From: Microaerobacter geothermalis
GTDB lineage: Bacteria > Bacillota > Bacilli > DSM-22679
Assembly: GCF_021608135.1 (NCBI RefSeq)
Contig: NZ_JAKIHL010000019.1
Coordinates: forward strand, 1-52,152
DNA: 52,152 nucleotides
Reading direction: 5' to 3'
Part shown: one piece after another, positions 43,514-52,025 of the stretch
How the letters are laid out: the number at the start of each line of letters is the position of its first letter
How positions within the stretch are numbered: position 1 is the stretch's first letter
Program-made: the position numbers and the translations under genes
Notes under the pieces: generated by a model
What the model saw: the letters and a program-made list of their open reading frames with translations, nothing else
The model's database searches: none
What the model was told of the DNA's origin: nothing

Positions 43514-44614
43514 ATGAAAAAACAATTTCTCTTCTTGGGAGCCATCTTTTTAGTAGCATTGTTGGTTTTGGCGGGATGCTCCGGCACAGAAGGTGTGCAA
43601 ACCACTGAATCGTCTTCTCAAGCTAACAAATCTACTAGCAACAATGAACAAGCGGAAGATAAAGGTGTAGTTAATCTGTATACTAGCAGACACTACGATA
43701 CCGATGCGGAACTTTATAAAATTTTTACAGAGCAAACTGGTATCAAAGTTAATGTAGTTCAAGGAAAAGGCGATGAGTTGATGGAGCGCCTTGACCGTGA
43801 AGGAGCAAACACTGAAGCTGACGTATTTATGACGGCGGATGCAGGTAATTTGTATCGTCTGAAAGAAAGAGGATTATTGCAAGCTGTAGAGAGCAAAACA
43901 TTGGCTGAAAATATACCAGAACAATTGCGTGATGTGGATAATCAGTGGTTTGGCTTAACCAAAAGAGCACGTGTTATCGCCTATGCCAAAGACCGTGTGA
44001 GCCCTTCCGAGCTGTCCACTTATGAGAATTTGACTGATCCGAAATGGAAGGGGAGGATCCTGGTCCGTTCTTCCAGTAATATTTACAACCAATCGTTGCT
44101 GGCTTCATTCATCGAGTTAAACGGTGAGGAAAAAGCGAAAGAATGGGCGAAAGGAATCGTTGCCAATATGGCAAGGAATCCTAAAGGTGGCGATACTGAC
44201 CAGATCAAGGCCCTCGTGGCTGGCGAAGGAGATATTGCTATCGTCAATACCTATTATTATGCCAGATTATTAAATTCGTCCAATCCCGAAGATGTAAAGA
44301 TCGCAGAAAAAGTAGGTGTTTTCTTCCCGAACCAGCAGACCAATGGGACCCACATTAATATAAGCGGTGTCGGAGTAACAAGGTATGCGAAAAACAAAGA
44401 AAACGCGGTGAAGTTCATTGAATTTTTATCCAGCGTGCAGGCACAGGGACAATTTGCGGAAGGTAATAATGAGTATCCGGTAAATCCAGCGGTACCTCCT
44501 TCCGATCTGTTAAAGTCGTGGGGAGACTTTAAAGCGCAGGATATTAATTTGACCATACTTGGTGTGAACAATGCCCAGGCGATTAAAATATTTAATGAAG
44601 TAGGTTGGAAGTAA
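43514..44614 (+). CDS. Ferric iron ABC transporter substrate-binding lipoprotein (FbpA/FutA-like)
   Basis: 366 residues. Signal peptide and lipobox VLAGC (Cys at about 22), Ser/Thr linker, then a periplasmic-binding fold: VNLYTSRHYDTDAELYKIFT (about 56), GADVFMTADAGNLYRL-type block, RARVIAYAKDRV and IVNTYYYARLL (about 243), whose two or three Tyr are the iron ligands of FutA-type proteins. Anchored outside the membrane to catch Fe3+. ATG after AAGGGGG rather than the upstream frame extension. Controlled by the Fur box. Confidence 0.94.
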   Translation: MKKQFLFLGAIFLVALLVLAGCSGTEGVQTTESSSQANKSTSNNEQAEDKGVVNLYTSRHYDTDAELYKIFTEQTGIKVNVVQGKGDELMERLDREGANTEADVFMTADAGNLYRLKERGLLQAVESKTLAENIPEQLRDVDNQWFGLTKRARVIAYAKDRVSPSELSTYENLTDPKWKGRILVRSSSNIYNQSLLASFIELNGEEKAKEWAKGIVANMARNPKGGDTDQIKALVAGEGDIAIVNTYYYARLLNSSNPEDVKIAEKVGVFFPNQQTNGTHINISGVGVTRYAKNKENAVKFIEFLSSVQAQGQFAEGNNEYPVNPAVPPSDLLKSWGDFKAQDINLTILGVNNAQAIKIFNEVGWK

Positions 44615-44641
44615 CAAGGGCCTCTTTAAGAAAGTGACTTA

Positions 44642-44665
44642 CCGTATCACTGGAAGGTGATACGG
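44642..44665 (+). promoter_or_regulatory. Intra-operon hairpin between binding protein and permease
   Basis: CCGTATCAC-TGGAAG-GTGATACGG, a perfect 9-bp stem without a T-tract. Probably protects the upstream mRNA or attenuates, giving more binding protein than permease. Confidence 0.6.
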
Positions 44666-44723
44666 TTACATTACTTTTCATTCGGGATTACAAGTTGATA
44701 AATTATTTAAGGTCGTGTGAAAG

Positions 44724-46364
44724 ATGAGGCTGATACAACAATTAAAATTACAGCTCAATATATGGGCTATTCTTAGTTTTCTAATTATATTAATCATTCT
44801 GCTGCCTAATTTAATGATAGGTTTGCAGGTATTCTCTGAACCGAATGAGAATTGGCAGCACATTAAAGATTACTTGTTAAAGGACTACGTTTATAATACC
44901 CTTGTTCTAATCCTCTTTACAGGAATTGCGGCTTCTGTGATTGGAACCAGTCTGGCATGGGTTATCTCGGTTTACAAGTTCCCTTTACGTAATTTCCTGA
45001 AATGGGGTTTAATTCTGCCTCTAGCCATCCCCCCGTATATCGGTGCTTATACTTACCAAGGCATGTTAAGCTATACAGGTATTATCCAGTCTACATTGCG
45101 AAACTCGTTTGACATACAGTTGGATCAGAAATATTTCGATATCATGACCATGCAAGGAACAGTATTTATATTTACCATATTCCTCTTCCCATATGTGTAT
45201 TCGATAACGAAAAGCTTTTTGTCCAATCAATCTGCATCGTTTTTGGAGAACGCTCGTTTACTGGGAGGTAGTCCCCTCGGAATTTTCTTCCGGGTTGTAT
45301 TGCCTATTTCAAGGGCAGCCATTGTTGCTGGCGCAAGCTTGGTGATATTGGAAGTTTTAAACGATTATGGTGTTGTAAAATATTACGGGATTCAGACATT
45401 AAGTACTGCTATTTTTCAGACCTGGTTTGGGATGGGAGATCTTGATTCCGCATTTAAGCTCGCTGGTACGTTGATGTCCATCGTTATGATCATTTTGGTC
45501 CTGGAAAAGATTCTGCGTGGGCGTAAGCGATACAGTTACTCCACATCAAAGATCAGGCCTATCCAACCTCAACCGGTAAAAGGTGTTGCTGCCTGGCTGG
45601 TTTTTGCTTATTGCTTCGGCATTTTCAGTATTGCATTCCTGATTCCCTTTATACAATTAACGTTTTGGATGTTTATGACGTTTGAAAAGATCATTAGCCC
45701 AGAGTTCACCACTTTAATTATGAACTCGATTTTTGTATCAACGACAGCTGCCTCTGTGATTGTCTTGATTGCATTGATAGTTGCCAATTATACCAGACTG
45801 CAGGGGGGATTCATTGCAAAGCTGTTCTCCAAAATCACTGTGCTTGGTTACTCTATCCCCGGTGCTGTCATTGCGATTGCCATAATCACTCTTTTTTTAA
45901 CGATTGATCGTATTATTTTCTCAATATCTGCTTCTTTTAATCTGACCCCTGTCTTCGTTTTGAGCACAAGTCTGCTTATGCTTGTTTCTGCTTACATTAT
46001 TCGTTTTTTGGCGTTAGGTTATAACTCCGTCGAAGCAGGGTTTGAGAAAATAGGCAACCGTTTTACGGAGGCCTCAAGAACTTTAGGTGTGCCTATTACA
46101 GAAACCTTTTTCAAGGTTGATCTTCCTATGATGAAAGGAGCAATCTTTAGCGGATTTATTTTAGTTTTTGTTGATATTTTAAAGGAACTTCCGCTGACCT
46201 TGATTTTGCAACCTTTTAACTTTTCGACATTAGCAACGAAAGCATTTCAATACGCCAATGATGAAATGGTTAACGAGGCTGCATTGGCATCAATGCTGAT
46301 TATTTTGATAAGTGGTGCGTGCATCTTTTCCTTTCACAAAATTTTAGATAAGGAGCATGATTGA
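44724..46364 (+). CDS. Ferric iron ABC transporter permease, fused double domain (FbpB-like)
   Basis: 546 residues with about 12 helices in two homologous halves. Each half has the EAA loop: ENARLLGGSPLGIFFRVVLP (about 170) and EASRTLGVPITETFFKVDLP (about 450), the sites that meet the ATPase. The fused form is usual for FbpB/AfuB. Start ATG with GTCGTGTGAAAG upstream, weak. Its stop overlaps the ATPase start (TGATG), showing coupling. Confidence 0.93.
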   Translation: MRLIQQLKLQLNIWAILSFLIILIILLPNLMIGLQVFSEPNENWQHIKDYLLKDYVYNTLVLILFTGIAASVIGTSLAWVISVYKFPLRNFLKWGLILPLAIPPYIGAYTYQGMLSYTGIIQSTLRNSFDIQLDQKYFDIMTMQGTVFIFTIFLFPYVYSITKSFLSNQSASFLENARLLGGSPLGIFFRVVLPISRAAIVAGASLVILEVLNDYGVVKYYGIQTLSTAIFQTWFGMGDLDSAFKLAGTLMSIVMIILVLEKILRGRKRYSYSTSKIRPIQPQPVKGVAAWLVFAYCFGIFSIAFLIPFIQLTFWMFMTFEKIISPEFTTLIMNSIFVSTTAASVIVLIALIVANYTRLQGGFIAKLFSKITVLGYSIPGAVIAIAIITLFLTIDRIIFSISASFNLTPVFVLSTSLLMLVSAYIIRFLALGYNSVEAGFEKIGNRFTEASRTLGVPITETFFKVDLPMMKGAIFSGFILVFVDILKELPLTLILQPFNFSTLATKAFQYANDEMVNEAALASMLIILISGACIFSFHKILDKEHD

Positions 46365-47134
46365 TGTTTGTTCAAATTAAAAACTTACAATTCCAATATA
46401 AAAACACAAAAGAAACGACGATTAAAAATTTCACATTAGATATGACGAAGGGAGAAATTGTTTGCATTCTTGGTGAAAGCGGGAGCGGGAAGAGTACCAT
46501 TCTGAGATTGCTAGCTGGACTGGAAATCCCTGACGCCGGCTCTATTGTCGTTAATGGAAGGGTATTTATTGACGACCGTCATTACACTCCGCCTGAAAAA
46601 AGAGGTATTGGCATGGTATTTCAAGATTATGCTCTTTTTCCTCATATGACTGTAGCCAAAAATATTAAATTCGGATTAAGGAAATGGAGCCGGAAACAAA
46701 GGCAGCAGCGTCTTGATGAAATGCTGTCGTTAACCAACCTGGAGGAGTATAAAGACCGTTACCCTCACGAATTAAGCGGTGGTCAGCAGCAACGTGTTGC
46801 TCTTGCCAGATCCCTTGCTCCTTCTCCTTCCTTGCTCCTGTTTGATGAGCCCTTTAGCAATCTGGATGCTGACCTTCAGGTCAGAATCAGGGATGACTTG
46901 CGGAAGATTTTAAAAGAGACCGGCATCACATCTATCTTTGTTACTCACGATCAGAATGATGCCATAGCATTGGCGGATCGGATTGTTTGTATCAACAACG
47001 GAACCATTGAACGAATCGTAACTCCTACAGATTTACTCGAATGCAAATCTGCGAGCAAGATATACACACTTTACACACACCATAATAACAACCAGTTCAT
47101 CAGGCATAGGCATTCCCATAATTCCAAACCATAG
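46364..47134 (+). CDS. Ferric iron ABC transporter ATP-binding protein (FbpC-like)
   Basis: 256 residues. Walker A GESGSGKST (about 36), Q-loop MVFQDYALFPHMT, signature LSGGQQQRVALARSL (about 138), Walker B LLLFDEPFSNLD (about 160) and H-loop FVTHDQNDAI. It lacks the about 90-residue C-terminal regulatory domain of classical FbpC and ends in a His/Asn-rich tail (THHNNNQFIRHRHSHNSK). The short form is found in relatives. GGAG of the permease end serves as binding site. Confidence 0.93.
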   Translation: MFVQIKNLQFQYKNTKETTIKNFTLDMTKGEIVCILGESGSGKSTILRLLAGLEIPDAGSIVVNGRVFIDDRHYTPPEKRGIGMVFQDYALFPHMTVAKNIKFGLRKWSRKQRQQRLDEMLSLTNLEEYKDRYPHELSGGQQQRVALARSLAPSPSLLLFDEPFSNLDADLQVRIRDDLRKILKETGITSIFVTHDQNDAIALADRIVCINNGTIERIVTPTDLLECKSASKIYTLYTHHNNNQFIRHRHSHNSKP

Positions 47135-47142
47135 AACGTATA

Positions 47143-47377
47143 TCAGTCGGAATCCCCAAGCTTACAAGTCGTTTCTACTGTACGGACCAATTCCTTGAGT
47201 ATATAAACAGCCTCTTTTAAAGCGAGGGAGTAGTAGCGCTGCGTCCCTTTTTGTTCTATACTTACCAAACTGACGTCGCGCAGTACCTTTAAGTGGTGAG
47301 AAATAGCCGGGCGTGAAAGATTGGATTTCTCGGCAATTTCATTTTGATGCTCCGGTAATCAATGCTGTTTTTGACAT
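47143..47377 (-). pseudogene. SDR N-terminus joined to ArsR C-terminus (deletion chimera)
   Basis: From 47377 leftward the frame opens MSKTALITGAS, the start of a short-chain dehydrogenase, and then breaks. In another frame, right at the junction, begins EHQNEIAEKSNLSRPAISHH followed by LKVLRDVSLV and QKGTQRYYSLALKEAVYILK, the recognition helix and wing of an ArsR/SmtB repressor, ending at TGA. The deletion removed most of the SDR and the ArsR N-terminus. Confidence 0.7.
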
Positions 47378-47643
47378 GATATTACCTCACTTTTCAATAA
47401 TTGTAGGTTGAATAGAATCAGATCGATATTCAACCGAAACGGAAACAGTCTGTCATGATGAGTCAAGTACAAGAATGGATGTCCGGTTTGCCCAACTACA
47501 TTAAGGGTTTGTTTGCAAAACTAAGCTTCGAAAGTAGAGTAAATAAAATGTATTTATTTTATAGTTTAAACCAAAATATGAATAATTCCTGAAAAGTGTA
47601 CAAAAAAGCATTTTCTATTAGAAAAATGATTGGAGGAATTAAG
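47378..47643. other. Intergenic region with two dyads before the truncated AOR gene
   Basis: GGTTGAATA-N12-TATTCAACC (47406-47435) is a perfect 9-bp dyad, a possible operator. AAATAAA-ATGTA-TTTATTT is at 47541-47559. A 45-codon frame at 47455-47592 (MMSQVQEWMSGLPNYIKGLF...) could be a gene fragment; it has no ribosome binding site and I do not recognise it. Confidence 0.45.
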
Positions 47644-48687
47644 TTGAAGCTTCCTGGTTATCAGGATAAGGTTGCATGGATTGATTTATCTGAAGAGAAA
47701 ATTGAGTATAAGGAAATTGGAGAAGATATTAAAGAAAAATACATCGGTGCAAGGGGTATAGGCAATAAATACGTCTTTGACAACGGTCCTAAGGTTAATC
47801 CATTAGATGCAGAAAATATGTTGGCAATCATGACTGGGCCGATTACAGGAACACAGGTAACAATGGGAAATAGACTTGCTGTTGTTACAAAATCCCCCTT
47901 AACTGGAACAATAACAAATTCACATATGGGCGGATGGGCTGCATCTAGAATCCGTTGGGCTGGATTTGATGGCTTCGTAATCAAAGGGAAGGCTGACCGG
48001 CCAATTTACTTATTTGTTGAAAATGGTCAAGTGGAAATTCGCGAGGCTAGCGATATCTGGGGCAAGGGTATTCATGAAGTAGTCCAAATCATGAGAGAAC
48101 GTTACGGTGAAAAGGATCTAAGTGTAATAGCAATTGGACAGGCCGGGGAAAATCTTGTTAAGTTTTCCGCTATTCTAAACGAGGATGATAGGGCAGCCGG
48201 TCGAGGAGGAACAGGAGCTGTTGCTGGGAGCAAAAATCTAAAGGCTATTGTAATTAGAGGTTCAACCAAAAATGCTCTAAAACCAGAGCAAGGGGAAGAG
48301 CATAAAAAGGCAAGACAAACTGCTTTGAAAATGATTATGGAAGGCGTTATTACAGCACCCAAAAAAGGTGGACTATCGGTTTATGGTACGAATGTTCTAA
48401 TGAATGTACTAAACGAGGTTGGAGGACTTCCGGCATATAATGCAAAGCAATCACATTATGAGCTTGCTGATGAGATAAGTGGTGAAGCATATCGAAAGGA
48501 GCTTTTGGTTTCAGACCCAACTTGTCATGCTTGTCCTGTCGCATGTAAAAAAGAGGTTGAGGTAAAAGAAGGGAAGTTCAAAACAAGTGTTGAATCCATG
48601 GAATATGAAACAGCTTGGTCATTAGGGGCAATGTGCGGGAATCCAATTTACCAATTACCTTTTCTAAGGTTTCTTTTTCACCAATAA
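47644..48687 (+). pseudogene. Aldehyde:ferredoxin oxidoreductase (tungsten enzyme), truncated
   Basis: About 333 residues of AOR-family sequence against a usual 600-plus. N-terminal AOR domain: YIGARGIGNKYVFDN, GPITGTQVTMGNRLAVVTKS, and THSHMGGWAA-type NSHMGGWAASRIRWAGFDGF, which binds the tungstopterin. The first three FeS cysteines are in CHACPVACKK. Homology ends after SLGAMCGN at about 48640; the last 14 codons come from foreign DNA. The fourth FeS Cys and C-terminal domains are missing. TTG start after GGAGG. Confidence 0.85.
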
Positions 48688-49012
48688 ATGTAAGATATAA
48701 CCTGGGAAAGGAAATGATTGGTCCAGCATGATATGTTTCCTCAGGAGAGATTGTAACTGACCAATTACTAGCTTGGTGTAATAAAGAATCATCTTCATTT
48801 GTGATAACATCATCACTGGTTAAGTCAGCAATAACCTTTGTATCAAGCCCTTGTAAATGAATGATATTTCTGCCGTTTACTCGCTGGAGAGGCTTCACAA
48901 CCACACTCAATGGATCAACAACTCCTTTTTGATATTTCTTAGTATGGATCAAATCAGGCGTATTATCACCAACTTTGACTGATATACTAGATTCGGGTAC
49001 GATGCCGGTGGA
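48641..49012 (-). pseudogene. Unidentified protein fragment, opposite strand
   Basis: An open frame without a start codon reads STGIVPESSISVKVGDNTPD, then KKYQKGVVDPLSVVVKPLQR, NIIHLQGLDTKVIADLTSDD and ETYHAGPIISFPRLYLTF, and continues into antisense AOR sequence. Composition and flow look like a genuine protein cut at both ends. I do not recognise the family. Its 3' end is the same junction that truncates the AOR gene, so one rearrangement probably broke both. Confidence 0.45.
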
Positions 49013-49142
49013 TCAAGCCCCGAATCAGGGCAGGAATTGCGGAGAATTTTGGAGTAGTATCTTAATATATGATAGCTTTATGGTAAAATAAGACTGGAAT
49101 CATGGAACGAGTAGCGAAACCATGGAAAGGTGGTACGTCACT

Positions 49143-50123
49143 TTGAAGCCAAAAGTTTACATTACCAGGCGAATACCAAAAGAAGTGGTAGAAAAAATCG
49201 GCCAGCTTTGTGAAGTAAGGATGTGGGGAGAAGAAGATGTTCCTGTTCCGAGGCAAGTATTGGAGGAGGAGATTATTGAGGCAGACGGATTATTCTGTCT
49301 CCTCACCGAATCGATAGACGAATCTCTAATCAGTAGGGCAAAAAACCTGAAAGTAATTAGCAATATGGCTGTTGGGTATAACAATATTGATGTTGATGCC
49401 GCAACAAGACGGGGGATTATGGTTACCAATACACCGGGAGTATTAACGGAAACGACTGCAGATCTTACTTTTGCTCTATTAATGGCGACTGCCCGCAGAA
49501 TAGTAGAATCAACTGACTATTTACGGAGCGGAAAATGGAAAACATGGTCTCCAATGTTGCTTACGGGACAAGATGTATATGGTGCAACTTTGGGGATTAT
49601 TGGGATGGGGAGAATAGGGGAAGCTGTAGCCAAAAGGGCAAAGGGTTTTGATATGAAGGTTCTTTACCATAACCGGAACCGCAAGCTGGAAGCCGAGCAG
49701 ACGTTTGATTTAGAATATGCAGATTTGCAAACTCTTTTGAAAGAATCAGACTTTGTCTGTGTGATGACACCCTATACTCCTGAAACCCGCAATTTAATCG
49801 GTGAAAAAGAGCTTTCCTTGATGAAGAAAACGGCGGTTCTGATTAACACCGCACGGGGCGGAATTGTCAATGAGCAGGCACTGTATGAAGCGCTGAAAAA
49901 CGGAACGATTTGGGCTGCAGGGTTGGATGTATTTGAAGAAGAGCCGATAAAGCCGGATCATCCGCTTCTAAAACTGCCTAATGTTGTGATGCTGCCGCAT
50001 ATCGGAAGCGCGAGCATCAAGACTAGAACCCGAATGGCAGAAGTTGCTGCAACCAATCTTCTTCAAGCTTTATCCAATCAGACACCGGAGCATCTCGTAA
50101 ATCGAGAGCTTGTTAACAGATAG
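49143..50123 (+). CDS. D-2-hydroxyacid dehydrogenase (glyoxylate/hydroxypyruvate reductase type)
   Basis: 326 residues. NAD-binding GIIGMGRIGEAVAKRAKGF (about 150-168), followed by YHNRN (Asn/Arg rather than Asp at the adenine-ribose site, suggesting NADPH tolerance). Substrate and catalytic residues: NMAVGYNNIDV (about 75), INTARGGIVNEQAL with catalytic Arg (about 232), DVFEEEP with Glu and LPHIGSAS with catalytic His (about 283). Reduces glyoxylate or hydroxypyruvate. TTG start follows AAAGGTGG; an upstream ATG at 49122 lacks a site. A hairpin follows. Confidence 0.92.
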   Translation: MKPKVYITRRIPKEVVEKIGQLCEVRMWGEEDVPVPRQVLEEEIIEADGLFCLLTESIDESLISRAKNLKVISNMAVGYNNIDVDAATRRGIMVTNTPGVLTETTADLTFALLMATARRIVESTDYLRSGKWKTWSPMLLTGQDVYGATLGIIGMGRIGEAVAKRAKGFDMKVLYHNRNRKLEAEQTFDLEYADLQTLLKESDFVCVMTPYTPETRNLIGEKELSLMKKTAVLINTARGGIVNEQALYEALKNGTIWAAGLDVFEEEPIKPDHPLLKLPNVVMLPHIGSASIKTRTRMAEVAATNLLQALSNQTPEHLVNRELVNR

Positions 50124-50135
50124 ACAGGACCGAAG

Positions 50136-50176
50136 CGCCAGAAATTCCTCACTTAAAGGTGGGAGAATTCTGGCGC
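50136..50176 (+). terminator. Hairpin after the dehydrogenase gene
   Basis: GCGCCAGAAATTC pairs with GAATTCTGGCGC (one bulge); the loop holds CACTTAAAGGTGGGAG. No T-tract follows on this strand. The loop motif resembles the hairpin at 41766-41821. Confidence 0.55.
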
Positions 50177-50459
50177 ATATAGGTTAAACAAGTTTCTTTG
50201 TCCAGAAATTCACAATAGATATTTGTTACAATATCATTGTAAAATTCAGATTCCTGACAAATAAGCAGAACACTTCCTTTGTAATCAGTTTGGGAATACC
50301 TTGATGGTCTTGTCTTAGGACCGGGACTGAGAGAGCATACCCTCTCCTGGCTATGGACCGCAAGTTTCTATTATGTTATTTATATAAATTTTTGAACAAA
50401 GTATCATCAGCAGACAGAAACATGAAGTAAAGATCGAATTTTTTTAAGGGGGTGTTTTT
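50177..50459 (+). promoter_or_regulatory. Leader region of the secreted HExxH protein, with nested stems
   Basis: No gene. At 50306-50359 GGTC pairs with GACC enclosing CCGGGA (50321-50326)/TCCTGG (50345-50350), with GAGAG/CCTC inside. Such a compact structure 100 nt before the start may be a leader RNA; it contains CTGAGA and ACCCT but not the rest of a TPP riboswitch. AAGGGGGTG at 50446-50454 is the binding site. Confidence 0.35.
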
Positions 50460-51968
50460 TTGATTACTCGCAGCAAGAAAATAATTGCGGCAATGCTAAT
50501 GCTTCTAATTTTATTAAGCTTAAATTCCGCTCATTTATATGCCGCCTCATCTGCATCTCTGTCAAATACTCTATTTGCCAGATATACTTCGCCGGAAGGA
50601 ATCAATTTTGACAGCTACTCAACGAAATGGGATCGACAGAAATTAAAGCAGTTATACGAAGTATTTATCAAAAATCCCCACTCATCAGAACTATCTGTCC
50701 TTTCCACTGTAAAACTTTCGCCAGAGGAACCCATAGGTGAAGCGGGCAATGTTACATTAAGCTGGACAATTGATCGGTATGGGAAAATGGAATTCAAATC
50801 AGGGCAAACCATAACATTATTTCAAGCGGATCGGTTGACCAGTGTTGAAGAATTGTCTTTTGCATTAAATCATGAATATGGCCATCTTTTTACATACTAT
50901 TGGCTTATTAAAAAGGAAAATAAATTACCGGTTGATCCCTCAACGGAATGGGCGAAAATCAGAAAATTGAATGGGTTTCCAATTAGATGGGAAAACAGCA
51001 AACTGGAATATGACCATTTCTGGCAACCGGAAGAAATTATGGCAGATGATTATGCGATCCTATTTGGAGCACCGGAAGGGAAAACCGGAATAAAAGAGAA
51101 TACCCTGTTTCAAATTGAGAATACCCTTATTCCACCGGCAGAAAATGTGCCCGGATTACGTGAGTACTGGGCCAAATTATCAGGTATTCAAGTCAATTTA
51201 CAACCGCTTTACCAACCTGAGCTCACATCATTTCTTATTCGTTATGTTGATGGCGGTTACGGAAAGGAACCGGTCTATACCTTCTCATTTACGCCAGCAA
51301 GGGAGAACCCGTCAACGAAGGATAGAATCAATTACTTCTTAATCTTTAGTGAGCAAAATTCTTCCTCGGTTCCTTTTGTTTATGGCCAGTCCGATATTGT
51401 GCAAGGAAAAACCACGATACAATACGGAACCAAAATTGAAGGGAACAGGATTTATAGACCTTTCATACCGAAAGAAAAAGGATATATCCGTATTTATGCT
51501 TTCGATACCGAAACGAAGCAGATGACCTACTCTCCGATGTATTGGTATGATTTCCGCAATCCGTTTCAACCCAAAGCAATTCCCAATCAATTTGAGAGAA
51601 GCAAGATAAACTACCCCGTATCCGTGTTTATTGATAATATCGAACAATTTTACGATCAACAGCCTGTTATCGTCAATGGGTCAACTCTGGTTCCGTTACG
51701 GGGTATTTTTGAAACATTAGGAGCGGATATTACATGGGATGGTGCTAACCGGACTGTGACTGCTGTTAAAGGGGATGCCATCATCGTGTTGCAAATAGGT
51801 AATGCTTTGGCCCGTATTAACGGAAAGCCCATTATTCTTAGACAGAAACCTGAGATTATCAATAATAGAACAATGGTGCCATTACGGTTTGTCAGCGAAG
51901 CTTTGGGTGCTAGAGTCGATTGGGAAGGTGCATCAAAATCTGTTTTCATTGTGACGAAGGATCAATAA
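50460..51968 (+). CDS. Secreted HExxH putative metalloprotease with stalk (copper amine oxidase N-like) domain
   Basis: 502 residues. Signal peptide 1-28 (MLMLLILLSLNSAHLYAASS, AxA-type cleavage). Residues 130-150 carry LNHEYGHLFTYYW, an HExxH zinc motif; a Glu-rich WQPEEIMADDYAILFG follows at about 190-205 and may give the third ligand. The C-terminal 120 residues form a stalk domain with paired units NGSTLVPLRGIFETLGADIT and NNRTMVPLRFVSEALGARVD, used for cell-wall attachment. Probable surface peptidase; substrate unknown. TTG start with AAGGGGGTG upstream. Followed by a terminator. Confidence 0.82.
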   Translation: MITRSKKIIAAMLMLLILLSLNSAHLYAASSASLSNTLFARYTSPEGINFDSYSTKWDRQKLKQLYEVFIKNPHSSELSVLSTVKLSPEEPIGEAGNVTLSWTIDRYGKMEFKSGQTITLFQADRLTSVEELSFALNHEYGHLFTYYWLIKKENKLPVDPSTEWAKIRKLNGFPIRWENSKLEYDHFWQPEEIMADDYAILFGAPEGKTGIKENTLFQIENTLIPPAENVPGLREYWAKLSGIQVNLQPLYQPELTSFLIRYVDGGYGKEPVYTFSFTPARENPSTKDRINYFLIFSEQNSSSVPFVYGQSDIVQGKTTIQYGTKIEGNRIYRPFIPKEKGYIRIYAFDTETKQMTYSPMYWYDFRNPFQPKAIPNQFERSKINYPVSVFIDNIEQFYDQQPVIVNGSTLVPLRGIFETLGADITWDGANRTVTAVKGDAIIVLQIGNALARINGKPIILRQKPEIINNRTMVPLRFVSEALGARVDWEGASKSVFIVTKDQ

Positions 51969-51990
51969 TCAATGGACAGTTTAAATGCGT

Positions 51991-52025
51991 TGGCGCGGCA
52001 GTATCTTTGCCGCGCCAGTTTTTTA
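51991..52025 (+). terminator. Rho-independent terminator used as intron target
   Basis: TGGCGCGGCA-GTATCTT-TGCCGCGCCA, a perfect 10-bp stem, then GTTTTTTA. The group II intron begins at the next base. Confidence 0.92.

Noticed and set aside
46364-47134. His-rich tail of the iron ABC ATPase as a frameshifted C-terminal domain
   Set aside because: The bases after the stop do not encode FbpC-like sequence in any frame; they run into the ArsR remnant, so the short form is taken as real or ancestral.
47455-47592. 45-codon ORF upstream of the truncated AOR gene
   Set aside because: No ribosome binding site and no recognisable family; the first 25 codons may be a gene fragment, but this cannot be supported.
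50306-50359. TPP riboswitch before the HExxH gene
   Set aside because: CTGAGA and ACCCT occur, but the GAACCTGAT/GGATAAT part and thiamine-related genes are absent.
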